5,890 bases of DNA, taken from Clostridiales bacterium UBA6388 (GTDB lineage Bacteria > Bacillota > Clostridia > Oscillospirales > Oscillospiraceae). Below the pieces are notes generated by a model. It was not told the DNA's origin, searched no databases, and worked only from the letters and a program-made list of their open reading frames with translations. Positions 1-5,764 of this stretch are shown here, in pieces. Numbering within the stretch: the first letter of the stretch is position 1; each line of letters starts with the position of its first letter. The DNA lies in the NCBI GenBank assembly GCA_002437575.1, contig DJQK01000038.1:1-5890 (forward strand), given 5' to 3'. Both the position numbers and the translations under genes were made by a program.

Positions 1-493
1 CGCAGATGCCGATGTAGGGCTCTTCGCGCAGCAAAAAGCAGTCGTAGCGGCGCTTGTCGAAAATGCCCTCCAAAACCACGAAATCGAGTTCGCCTGCATC
101 GAGCTGGGAAAGAAGATGGGCCGTGTTGTCCACCGTGAAAAACAGCTCGTTTTCCGGCTGCGCCAGAAAGCGCCGGATCTCCGGAATGAGGATATAGTCG
201 CCGATCGATTTGGTCGCGCCGATGCGAAGAAGGTTCTTGGGCTTCTGCGACAAAAGCCGCGTGAGCTCGGCATCGTTATAGCGAAGGCCGATGGCGTAGC
301 GCTCTAAAATTTCGCCCTGCACCGTTTTGCGGAGCTTCCGGTCGTCATAGGAAAACAGCTTCACGCCGTACTGCGCCTCCAGGGCCTGCATCTGCTTGGT
401 GACGGCGGGCTGCGTCAGGTGCAGGCTTTCGGCTGCGCGGCGGTAGTTCATCGTTTTGCACAGCGTGAGAAACGTTTCGAGCTTCTGGTCCAT
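1..493 (-). CDS. LysR-type transcriptional regulator, N-terminal 164 residues (3' end outside window)
   Basis: The reading frame stays open on the minus strand from an ATG at 493 to the window edge, giving 164 residues of a family usually near 290-300. Residues 1-60 form the LysR winged helix-turn-helix: an MDQKLETFLTLC opening, then AAESLHLTQPAVTKQMQALE (about residues 20-39), which contains the recognition helix. From about residue 88 (LLRIGATKSIGDY) the first lobe of the periplasmic-binding-like effector domain begins; the DAGELDFVVLEG segment is typical of it. A GGGAGG ribosome binding site lies at 501-506, 7 nt before the ATG. The gene is divergent from the YeiH-type transporter, and LysR regulators normally control the divergent neighbour in response to a small ligand. 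In enterobacteria the same layout is seen for yeiE-yeiH, which has been linked to sulfite; a similar ligand here is inference only. Confidence 0.93.
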   Translation of the reverse strand, partial: MDQKLETFLTLCKTMNYRRAAESLHLTQPAVTKQMQALEAQYGVKLFSYDDRKLRKTVQGEILERYAIGLRYNDAELTRLLSQKPKNLLRIGATKSIGDYILIPEIRRFLAQPENELFFTVDNTAHLLSQLDAGELDFVVLEGIFDKRRYDCFLLREEPYIGIC

Positions 494-517
494 ATCGCGC
501 CCTCCCGATAAAAATCA

Positions 518-533
518 GGAATCAATAGATTCC
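518..533. promoter_or_regulatory. Perfect inverted repeat, candidate LysR operator
   Basis: GGAATC (518-523) and GATTCC (528-533) form a perfect 6+6 bp dyad around the spacer AATA, in the AT-rich gap between the divergent LysR and yeiH genes. Its centre lies about 53 bp upstream of the transcription start predicted from the TATAAT box at 567-572. That is close to the usual -65 to -50 position of LysR recognition sites, so it could serve both activation of yeiH and autoregulation. This is inferred from position and symmetry only. Confidence 0.6.
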
Positions 534-543
534 GTTTTATGAT

Positions 544-572
544 TTTATTTTATCACACTTCGGCGCTATAAT
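544..572 (+). promoter_or_regulatory. Candidate sigma-A promoter of the yeiH-type gene
   Basis: A perfect -10 box TATAAT is at 567-572. The hexamer 17 bp upstream (TTTATT, 544-549) is a poor -35 match. A strong -10 with a weak -35 and a dyad just upstream fits an activator-dependent promoter served by the divergent LysR regulator. The predicted start near 579 leaves a leader of about 33 nt. Confidence 0.6.
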
Positions 573-611
573 GAAGCGGCAAAGAGAAAAAGGTATCGGG
601 AGGATACGAAA

Positions 612-1655
612 ATGAAAACCGTCACAAAGCTGCTGCCCGGCTGCGCGCTGGCGCTCGTCATCGCGGCGATCGCGAAGGGGCTGGAAGCATTGGAGTCAAA
701 TGCGGGCCTGCACCTGATCGGCGCGTCGGTCATCGCGCTTTTCATCGGCATGATCGTCAACCATTTTTACCGGCCGAACGAAAAAACGAAGCCCGGCATC
801 CGCTTCACATCCAAGAAAATTCTGAAGTTCGCGATCATTCTGCTCGGCGCGAGTCTCAACATCACGACCGTGCTCACCGTCGGCAAATTTTCGCTGACGG
901 TCATGGTCTTCACGCTGGCCACGTGCTTCGGCCTCGGCTATCTCATCGGAAAGGCGCTGGGGCTCAACTGGAAGACGAGCAGCCTGATTAACGCCGGCAC
1001 CGGCATCTGCGGCGGCTCTGCCATCGCGGCCATCGCGCCGGTCATCGACGCAACGGACATGGATATCGCTTACGGTTTGTCGGCGACGTTCCTGTTTGAC
1101 ATGGTCATGGTCGTGGTCTTCCCGATCTTGGGAAGGCAGCTGGGCCTATCCGACGCGGCCTTCGGCCTCTGGGCGGGCACGGCGGTCAACGACACCTCGA
1201 GCGTTGTCGCGACCGGCTACGCCTTCAGCGAGGCTGCGGGCGATTTTGCGACGATGGTCAAGCTCACAAGAACGCTTTCCATCATCCCCACCGTCCTCGT
1301 CTTCGCCGCCATCAGCCTGCGCATCAAGAAAAAAGAGGCCAATGCGGCGGGCGCGTCTGTAAACGTCAACATGAGATCCGTCTTCCCATGGTTCATTCTG
1401 GGCTTTCTCGCGATGTCGGGTCTGACCAGCCTCGGCCTCATCCCGGCCGCGCTGGCGTCCAGCCTCAAATCCATCAGCAAGTTCCTCATGGTCGCGGCGC
1501 TGGCCGCCATCGGGCTCAATACCGACTTCAAGGCGCTGTGCAAGTCGGGTGCGAAGCCGATGCTCCACGGCTTCATCATTTCGCTCCTCGTCGTTCTCGT
1601 CGCCATCGGCGTGGAGTTCATGCTCGGCATCGCGCCGAACGGAAACCTGTTCTAA
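612..1655 (+). CDS. yeiH: YeiH/UPF0324 family membrane protein, putative sulfate/sulfite-type exporter
   Basis: The 347-residue protein is a polytopic inner-membrane protein of the YeiH (UPF0324, 'putative sulfate exporter') family and has the normal full length. About ten hydrophobic segments are visible, for example near residues 8-22, 34-50, 71-89, 94-113, 155-173, 222-236, 258-276 and 317-339. The family's two signature stretches are present: NAGTGICGGSAIAA (127-140) and WAGTAVNDTSSVVA (187-200), followed by KLTRTL (217-222), which probably line the translocation path. The ATG at 612 has GGGAGG at 598-603, 8 nt upstream. The substrate is not proven for the family; export of sulfate, sulfite or a related anion is the usual proposal and fits a LysR-controlled, single-gene transcription unit. 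A strong terminator follows directly, so the gene is probably monocistronic. Confidence 0.93.
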   Translation: MKTVTKLLPGCALALVIAAIAKGLEALESNAGLHLIGASVIALFIGMIVNHFYRPNEKTKPGIRFTSKKILKFAIILLGASLNITTVLTVGKFSLTVMVFTLATCFGLGYLIGKALGLNWKTSSLINAGTGICGGSAIAAIAPVIDATDMDIAYGLSATFLFDMVMVVVFPILGRQLGLSDAAFGLWAGTAVNDTSSVVATGYAFSEAAGDFATMVKLTRTLSIIPTVLVFAAISLRIKKKEANAAGASVNVNMRSVFPWFILGFLAMSGLTSLGLIPAALASSLKSISKFLMVAALAAIGLNTDFKALCKSGAKPMLHGFIISLLVVLVAIGVEFMLGIAPNGNLF

Positions 1656-1657
1656 CG

Positions 1658-1692
1658 AAAAATCCATCCGGAATAATCCGGATGGATTTTTT
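1658..1692. terminator. Strong bidirectional Rho-independent terminator
   Basis: ATCCATCCGGA (1662-1672) pairs perfectly with TCCGGATGGAT (1677-1687) around a 4-base ATAA loop. The stem is preceded by an A run (1658-1662) and followed by a T run (1687-1692), so it can terminate in both directions. It starts 3 bases after the yeiH stop codon and also lies downstream of the convergent CHAP-SLH gene. Confidence 0.93.
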
Positions 1693-1696
1693 GTTA

Positions 1697-1819
1697 GAGG
1701 TAAAAAGTAATAGTGAAAAGTGAAAAAGTGATGTGTGCCGCTTTGCGGCACGATTTGAATCGTCGGCTTTGCCGACACCGCACCTCTTCACTATGCACTT
1801 TTACTTATTACTTTTCCTC
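1697..1819. repeat. MITE-like palindromic intergenic element (123 bp)
   Basis: The element has imperfect terminal inverted repeats beginning GAGG (1697-1700) and ending CCTC (1816-1819); a 10-bp exact stretch, AAAAGTAATA (1703-1712), matches TATTACTTTT (1806-1815) in reverse complement. The middle is three small palindromes in a row: GTGCCGC/GCGGCAC with a TTT loop (1735-1751), CGATTTGAATCG (1751-1762) and GTCGGC/GCCGAC with a TTT loop (1762-1776). It encodes no protein. The arms consist of degenerate AAAAGTGAATAGTGAA-type units, which I associate with small dispersed repeats in Clostridia; copy number in this genome cannot be judged here. No clear target-site duplication is visible. Confidence 0.75.
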
Positions 1820-2978
1820 ACAGCGTATTATATGTTCTTGCGGCGAAGAGTCTTGCAAGCAGCGTCACGGCCTGCTCGACCGTCAGATCGCCCTTTGGCG
1901 AAAAGCCCGAGCCGGTGCCGCCGATCAAACCTGCCTGCGTGGCGACGGCTGTTCCTTCACGCGCCCAGGCGCTGATCTGCGCGGCGTCCTGATAGTTTGC
2001 AAGCACGCTCTCGTCGGCCGGCAGCGCGTCTCCGGTCAGCCGCCAGAGCCTTGTGAGAACGACCGCCGCCATTTCGCGCGTGAGCTTGCCGTCCGCGTCA
2101 AAGTTTCCATTGGCGTCTCCCATCATGAGCCCCAGCAGCGCCACTTCCTTCTGCGGCTGATGAAGATCCAGCGCGATGCCGAGGCCGTAGGCCGTGTTGG
2201 AAAGCAGCTGCGCAAACTGTCCTCTTGTGATGGCGCTCGCAGCCGTCAGGCTGACGCCCGCGGTAATGCCCCACTCGTTCGCGCGGGAAACCGGCGTTTT
2301 CGCCCAGTCGGAGACCGCTCCGCCGATGGTTCCATTGCCAAGCACGTCGGAGGCCGACTGCGCCGTCACGCCCGCCGCGCTCAAGGGAGCCGAGGGAAAC
2401 GCGCCGTTTGCCGCCTCACGCACATCGTCCTGCTGCTCCTGGCGCGTAGGCTCGGAGGCTTCGGGGCGGCTGCCGTCGCCTGAGGTAAGGGTGTAGAAGG
2501 TGTAGCAGCTGTTATAGGCGATCGTGCGGTTCACGCCCGCCTGGCCGTTCCAGATCCAGTTCTGCTCGATGAGCGTGATCGTCCCGGCCGCTTCGTCGGC
2601 CGATTTGCACAAAACATAGTGTCCGCCGCCTTTTTCCCGCTCGGCAGCGGAGGCGTAGCCGATGTCGCCGGGTTGCGGGTCATTTGTCTTTACAAAATAA
2701 TAGGCGCTGCTGTTTGTGATCCAGATCTCGTGGCCCGTGGCCTGAATTTCCAGACCGTAACGCTCGCGGTAATACCGCTGGACATAGTTGAGGCAGTCCG
2801 GAGACGCGATCGTCAGGTTGTAAATGGCGTCCACGCCGTCCATCGAGTCGGCCACAAAGCCGTCTTCGGTGATGGGCACATAGTCTGTATGCAGGCTCTC
2901 GTCCGCCGCCATCGCCGTCCCTGCAAGGCAGGAAATGCACAGCGCGAAAACCAGAAAGGCACATACTCTTTTCTTCAT
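1818..2978 (-). CDS. Secreted CHAP-like amidohydrolase with three C-terminal SLH repeats
   Basis: The product has 386 residues. A signal peptide with a KKR start and a hydrophobic core ends at AMA|AD (cleavage after about residue 24). Residues 45-165 resemble a CHAP/NlpC-P60-type papain-fold domain: SPDCLNYVQRYY supplies a candidate nucleophile Cys62, PQPGDIGYAS (101-110) is the typical strand lead-in, GGGHYVLC supplies His120, and IEQNW (138-141) may supply the third polar residue. A low-complexity linker (about 168-222) leads to three SLH repeats, near 224-266, 278-315 and 328-380, with the motifs ITRGQFAQLL, LTREMAAVVL and LTVEQAVTLL. SLH repeats normally bind secondary cell-wall polymer, so the enzyme is probably held on the wall and cleaves peptidoglycan amide bonds; the cut site is unknown. 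The ATG has GAAAGGAA (2986-2993), 7 nt upstream. The stop codon overlaps the edge of the adjoining repeat. Confidence 0.85.
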   Translation of the reverse strand: MKKRVCAFLVFALCISCLAGTAMAADESLHTDYVPITEDGFVADSMDGVDAIYNLTIASPDCLNYVQRYYRERYGLEIQATGHEIWITNSSAYYFVKTNDPQPGDIGYASAAEREKGGGHYVLCKSADEAAGTITLIEQNWIWNGQAGVNRTIAYNSCYTFYTLTSGDGSRPEASEPTRQEQQDDVREAANGAFPSAPLSAAGVTAQSASDVLGNGTIGGAVSDWAKTPVSRANEWGITAGVSLTAASAITRGQFAQLLSNTAYGLGIALDLHQPQKEVALLGLMMGDANGNFDADGKLTREMAAVVLTRLWRLTGDALPADESVLANYQDAAQISAWAREGTAVATQAGLIGGTGSGFSPKGDLTVEQAVTLLARLFAARTYNTL

Positions 2979-3010
2979 TGAACCATTCCTTTCGCAATAA
3001 ACACCCCACT

Positions 3011-3039
3011 ATTGTAACCTTTTGTTATTGATCCGTCAA
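3011..3039 (-). promoter_or_regulatory. Sigma-A promoter of the CHAP-SLH gene
   Basis: On the minus strand, TTGACG (3039-3034) and TACAAT (3016-3011) are separated by exactly 17 bp. Each hexamer matches the consensus in five of six positions. The predicted start near 3004 gives a leader of about 25 nt that contains the ribosome binding site. Confidence 0.85.
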
Positions 3040-3047
3040 TCTTTTTC

Positions 3048-3077
3048 TTTACCGGGCCTTGCCTTCTATGGTATACT
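3048..3077 (+). promoter_or_regulatory. Extended -10 promoter of the mrnC-rqcH operon
   Basis: TATACT (3072-3077) is preceded by TG at 3069-3070, one base before it, forming an extended -10 element. TTTACC (3048-3053), 18 bp upstream, is a moderate -35 box. Only 8 bp separate this -35 from that of the divergent CHAP-SLH promoter. The predicted start near 3084 lies upstream of the TTG start chosen for mrnC but downstream of the alternative TTG at 3059, which therefore cannot be used from this promoter. Confidence 0.75.
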
Positions 3078-3097
3078 ATAGAAAATGCAGAAATATT

Positions 3098-3112
3098 GGA
3101 GGTCTTCTCTTG
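3098..3112 (+). promoter_or_regulatory. Ribosome binding site and TTG start of mrnC
   Basis: GGAGG (3098-3102) lies 7 nt before TTG (3110-3112). No ATG or GTG in this frame has comparable spacing. The upstream in-frame candidates are TTG 3059 and ATG 3068; they overlap the promoter and have no Shine-Dalgarno sequence. Confidence 0.85.
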
Positions 3113-3523
3113 AAGAACTACTTTTCTCTTTCGATGCCGGAGCGCGATATCAACCAGATCAGCGCCCTCGGTCTTGCGCACTGCGGCGACGCCGTGTTTG
3201 AGCTTCTGGTGCGGAGCTGGCTGTGTGACAGCGGCAAGCTCACCACGAAGCAGCTGCACCGCGAGACGGTGCAGTATGTCTGCGCCCCGGCGCAGGCTGC
3301 GCGAGCCGACCGGATGCTCCCGCTTCTGACGGATGACGAGCTGGCCCTGTATAAGCGCGGGCGCAACGCGCACACCCACATGGTCCCCAAAAACGCCACG
3401 CACGAGCAGTATTCGAAGGCCACGGGCCTGGAGTGTTTGTTTGGCGCGCTGTATCTTTCCGGGAAGTTAGCGCGCATCAACGAGCTTTTTGTGCAGACAA
3501 TGGAGGAGCCCCATGCCGATTGA
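3110..3523 (+). CDS. mrnC: Mini-ribonuclease III (23S rRNA maturation)
   Basis: Starting at TTG 3110 the protein has 137 residues, the normal size for Mini-III, which is an RNase III catalytic domain without a dsRNA-binding domain. The RNase III signature reads ALGLAHCGDAVFELLVR (19-35) with acidic residues Asp27 and Glu31. The second conserved block is RNAHTHMVPKNAT (85-97), leading to YSKATGLECLFGALYLSG (101-118) with the metal-binding Glu108. In Bacillus subtilis this cytoplasmic homodimer trims both ends of the 23S rRNA precursor in the assembling 50S subunit. It is the first gene of an operon, and its last 11 bases overlap the start of rqcH, which suggests translational coupling. In many Firmicutes mrnC sits near cysS and rlmB; no such neighbour is visible here. 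Confidence 0.93.
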   Translation: MKNYFSLSMPERDINQISALGLAHCGDAVFELLVRSWLCDSGKLTTKQLHRETVQYVCAPAQAARADRMLPLLTDDELALYKRGRNAHTHMVPKNATHEQYSKATGLECLFGALYLSGKLARINELFVQTMEEPHAD

Positions 3524-5273
3524 CGCCGTATTTTTAGAGAGCTTATGCCATGAGCTTCAAAAAAGTCTTCTGACCTGCCGTGTCGACAAGGTGCAGCAGC
3601 CCGAGCGCGACACCGTGCTTCTTTCCATGCGCGGCCCTGCCGGCGGCGGGAAGCTGCTTCTGACGGCTTCTCCCAACCATCCGCGCATCCAGCTGACGAA
3701 TCTTTCCTTTGAAAATCCGGCCCAGCCGCCGATGTTCTGTATGCTGCTGCGAAAGCACTTGACAGGCGGCAGACTCGTCTCCATCACGCAGCCGCCGATG
3801 GAGCGGCTGGTAGCGCTCACGTTCGACTGCATCGACGAGATGGGAACGCCGTGTCAGAAAAAGCTGGTTTTAGAGATCATGGGCCGCAACTCGAACCTCA
3901 TTTTAACGGGCAGCGACGGGCGCATTCTCGACTGCCTGCGAAGGGTCGACTTTGAAATGTCCGGGCAGCGGCAGGTTTTGCCGGGGCTTTATTATCACCT
4001 TCCCCCCACGCAGGGAAAGCGCGACCCATTCCAAACGCCGCAAGCGGATATCCAAACGCTTTTGCTTGCGCAGACCACGCCGAAACTGGCGGACGCGTTT
4101 TTGCTGGAGCATTTCGGCGGGCTTTCACCGCTTCTTTGTCGGGAGCTTGCGTATCGGGTGTTCGGAAGCGTCGATTCTGATGTATCGAGTCTCTCGCCGG
4201 AGGAAAAAATGCGCGCCGCGCAGCGCCTGTTTGAGCAGCTGCAAGCGCTGCACACGGGCGAAAAAACGCCGGTCATTTTGCTGCGGGACGATAAGCCGTG
4301 GGATTTTACGCGCACGGACATTTCACAGTATGGCTCGCTTGTCGCGTGCTTGCCGCAGCAGACGTTCTCCGGCCTGCTGGACAGCTTTTACGCCAAACGC
4401 GACGCCATCGAGCGCACGCGGCAAAAGACGCAGGCCATCCGCAAAACGCTCACGAATCTGCACAACCGCACAGCCAGAAAGCTTCAGAACCAGAAAAAAG
4501 AGCTCGAAGCGACCTTTGACCGCGAGCACCTGCGGCGTCTGGGCGACATCGTCACGGCGAACCTGCACCAGATCTCGCGCGGACAGGCGCGGCTCACCGC
4601 CGTCGATTTTTATGACCCCGAGATGAAAGAAATTGACATTCCGCTCAACCCCGCCATTTCCCCGCAGCAAAACGCCGCAAAGCTTTACAAGGACTATCAG
4701 AAGGCGAAGACCGCGGAAAAGGTGCTCACCGAGCAGATCGCGAAAGGCGAGACGGAGCTATCGTATCTTTCGAGCGTTTTGGACGAGCTCTCCCGCGCGG
4801 AGACTGAGCGCGACATTCAGGAGATCCGGCAGGAGCTGACGGACGGCGGGTATCTGCGCGAAACGGACCGGAAAAAGAAGCAGAAGCTGCCCGCGTCCAA
4901 GCCCCTGCGCTTCCGCTCGTCGGATGGGTTTGAAATTTTCGTGGGCCGCAACAACCGGCAGAACGACCTTCTGACGTTAAAAATGGCTTCCAAGCAGGAT
5001 ATCTGGCTGCACACGCAGAAAATTCACGGCAGCCACGTCATCATCGCCTGCGCACCCGAGACCCCGCCCGAGCGCACGGTCACCGAGGCGATGCAGCTTG
5101 CAGCCTATTTTTCGCAGGCGCGGGAGGGACAGAACGTCCCTGTGGACTACACGCGCGTCAAAAACGTCAAAAAGCCCGCGGGCGCAAAGCCCGGCATGGT
5201 CGTCTACGACCATTACACGACCGCCGTCGTCACGCCGGACGAGACGCTGGTGGAGAAGCTGAAGGAGGACTGA
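3513..5273 (+). CDS. rqcH: RqcH (Rqc2/NEMF family, NFACT protein), alanine-tailing factor of ribosome quality control
   Basis: From ATG 3513 the protein has 586 residues, a usual family length. GGAGG at 3502-3506 lies 6 nt upstream and supports this ATG over the in-frame TTG at 3489. The NFACT-N domain covers about 1-175, including PPMFCMLLRKHL (72-83), MGRNSNLIL (123-131) and an Glu97-Arg98 pair at the position of the functional Asp-Arg motif. Helix-hairpin-helix-like and coiled-coil segments follow; the coiled coil is roughly 295-345 and 385-450, rich in K, E, Q and R. The NFACT-R domain is at about 464-570, with FRSSDGFEIFVGRNNRQND and DIWLHTQKIHGSHVII. RqcH binds 50S subunits obstructed by peptidyl-tRNA and recruits tRNA-Ala to add a C-terminal alanine tail that marks the chain for proteolysis. 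Older annotations call it fibronectin-binding protein A. It overlaps mrnC by 11 bp. Confidence 0.95.
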   Translation: MPIDAVFLESLCHELQKSLLTCRVDKVQQPERDTVLLSMRGPAGGGKLLLTASPNHPRIQLTNLSFENPAQPPMFCMLLRKHLTGGRLVSITQPPMERLVALTFDCIDEMGTPCQKKLVLEIMGRNSNLILTGSDGRILDCLRRVDFEMSGQRQVLPGLYYHLPPTQGKRDPFQTPQADIQTLLLAQTTPKLADAFLLEHFGGLSPLLCRELAYRVFGSVDSDVSSLSPEEKMRAAQRLFEQLQALHTGEKTPVILLRDDKPWDFTRTDISQYGSLVACLPQQTFSGLLDSFYAKRDAIERTRQKTQAIRKTLTNLHNRTARKLQNQKKELEATFDREHLRRLGDIVTANLHQISRGQARLTAVDFYDPEMKEIDIPLNPAISPQQNAAKLYKDYQKAKTAEKVLTEQIAKGETELSYLSSVLDELSRAETERDIQEIRQELTDGGYLRETDRKKKQKLPASKPLRFRSSDGFEIFVGRNNRQNDLLTLKMASKQDIWLHTQKIHGSHVIIACAPETPPERTVTEAMQLAAYFSQAREGQNVPVDYTRVKNVKKPAGAKPGMVVYDHYTTAVVTPDETLVEKLKED

Positions 5274-5274
5274 C

Positions 5275-5565
5275 ATGCACGACTGGCACAATAAGCACTA
5301 TGCGTTTTTCCAGAACACAGCGTGCGAATTTTTCCCCTGTCACGAAACGAAGTTCCCCGAGCGCTTCAACTGTCTGTTCTGCTACTGCCCCTTGTACGTG
5401 CTGGGGAAAAGCTGCGGCGGAAATTTCCAGTACACCGCGCAGGGCATCAAGGACTGCACGAACTGCATGATCCCGCACGAAAAGGAAAACTACGGCCGCA
5501 TCACGGCGCGGTTCGCAGAGCTCTGTGAACGGCTTCGCGAATTGGAAGCTGCCGAACAGGAATAA
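5275..5565 (+). CDS. Cys-rich small domain protein (zf-like, PF04071 type)
   Basis: The 96-residue cytoplasmic protein has nine cysteines: C17, C22, C33, C36, C38, C47, C61, C64 and C84. The pattern ACEFFPCH (16-23), FNCLFCYCPLY (31-41), SCGGNF (46-51) and GIKDCTNCMIPH (57-68) matches the 'cysteine-rich small domain' family as I remember it. The spacing suggests binding of zinc or another metal; no enzymatic role is established for the family. Residues 72-96 look like a short charged helix. The ATG is 1 base after the rqcH stop, and its GGAGG (5264-5268) lies inside the end of rqcH, so it is surely co-translated with the operon. Whether it works with RqcH or Mini-III or simply shares the transcript cannot be told from the sequence. 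Confidence 0.87.
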   Translation: MHDWHNKHYAFFQNTACEFFPCHETKFPERFNCLFCYCPLYVLGKSCGGNFQYTAQGIKDCTNCMIPHEKENYGRITARFAELCERLRELEAAEQE

Positions 5566-5573
5566 TTTCTGCG

Positions 5574-5600
5574 TCGCCTCAAACAATAGCTTTGAGGTGA
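5574..5600 (+). promoter_or_regulatory. Hairpin covering the Shine-Dalgarno of the 43-codon ORF
   Basis: TCGCCTCAAA (5574-5583) pairs with TTTGAGGTGA (5591-5600) over 10 bp with one G-U pair, around a 7-base loop. The 3' arm contains GAGG (5594-5597), the ribosome binding site for ATG 5606, so the closed hairpin would hide it. A ribosome terminating at the preceding stop (5563-5565) would reach into the 5' arm and could open it. Confidence 0.55.
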
Positions 5601-5605
5601 AGCCA

Positions 5606-5737
5606 ATGAAACGAAAAAAGCAGGACGCGCCGTTTGAGCTGCGCGACCCGATCGTTCCGGACGTGCGCGGCGCGGCAAATTCCGCCTCCGACATCGTCAC
5701 GCCGAATGGAAGCACGAGCGCTTCCGACGCCATGTGA
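5606..5737 (+). CDS. Small hypothetical protein, 43 residues
   Basis: ATG 5606 follows GAGG (5594-5597) at 8 nt. The product begins MKRKKQDAPFELRDPIVPDV and continues with a small-residue, Ser/Ala/Asp-rich tail ending in SDAM. It has no cysteine, no membrane segment and no signal peptide; a basic first five residues is followed by an acidic, probably disordered body. I do not recognise a family. The frame remains open upstream to a GTG at 5525, but that start would lie inside the preceding gene and lacks a good ribosome binding site. Codon use (GCG, CGC, GAC, TCC, ATC) resembles the neighbours, and a terminator-like hairpin follows 24 bp after the stop, both of which support a real gene. It may be co-transcribed with the mrnC operon or read with the Cys-rich ORF after it. 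Confidence 0.6.
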   Translation: MKRKKQDAPFELRDPIVPDVRGAANSASDIVTPNGSTSASDAM

Positions 5738-5764
5738 CACAAAAAGAGCCTCGCGCATAAGATG
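5734..5764 (+). promoter_or_regulatory. Weak candidate promoter for the Cys-rich ORF (sigma-A or sporulation type)
   Basis: Two readings overlap. As a sigma-A promoter: GTGACA (5734-5739, five of six) and TAAGAT (5758-5763, four of six) with an 18-bp spacer. As a sigma-K-like promoter: GACA (5736-5739), 16 bp, then CATAAGATG (5756-5764) against the consensus CATAnnnTA. Either start would fall inside the 5' arm of the following hairpin, so the new transcript would not form that terminator. This is pattern matching on a short stretch. Confidence 0.3.

Noticed and set aside
1735..1776. Run of short palindromes considered as a CRISPR fragment or riboswitch
   Set aside because: There are no repeated units with unique spacers, and the segment lies between convergent gene ends inside a larger inverted repeat, which fits a MITE-like element better.
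1146..1778. Long minus-strand frame opposite yeiH (about 210 codons)
   Set aside because: It is antisense to a clear membrane-protein gene, is rich in R/D/E/G as expected from reversed GC-rich codons, has no ribosome binding site, and crosses both the terminator and the repeat.
1697..1819. Target-site duplication around the repeat
   Set aside because: The bases flanking GAGG and CCTC (TTA on the left, ACA on the right) do not match, so no duplication can be claimed.
1713..2483. Plus-strand frame of about 256 codons
   Set aside because: It starts inside the palindromic repeat and runs antisense through the CHAP-SLH gene; composition is R/C/H-rich and no domain is recognisable.
3059..3109. 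Earlier TTG start for mrnC, 17 codons upstream
   Set aside because: It overlaps the promoter upstream of the predicted transcription start, has no ribosome binding site, and would add residues unlike the family.
3489..3512. Earlier TTG start for rqcH, 8 codons upstream
   Set aside because: ATG 3513 has an ideal GGAGG at 6 nt and gives the normal family N-terminus (MPIDAVFLESL).
3952..4626. Plus-strand frame of about 224 codons inside rqcH
   Set aside because: It is a shifted frame of rqcH with extreme Arg/Ser content; rqcH itself is continuous and well conserved here.
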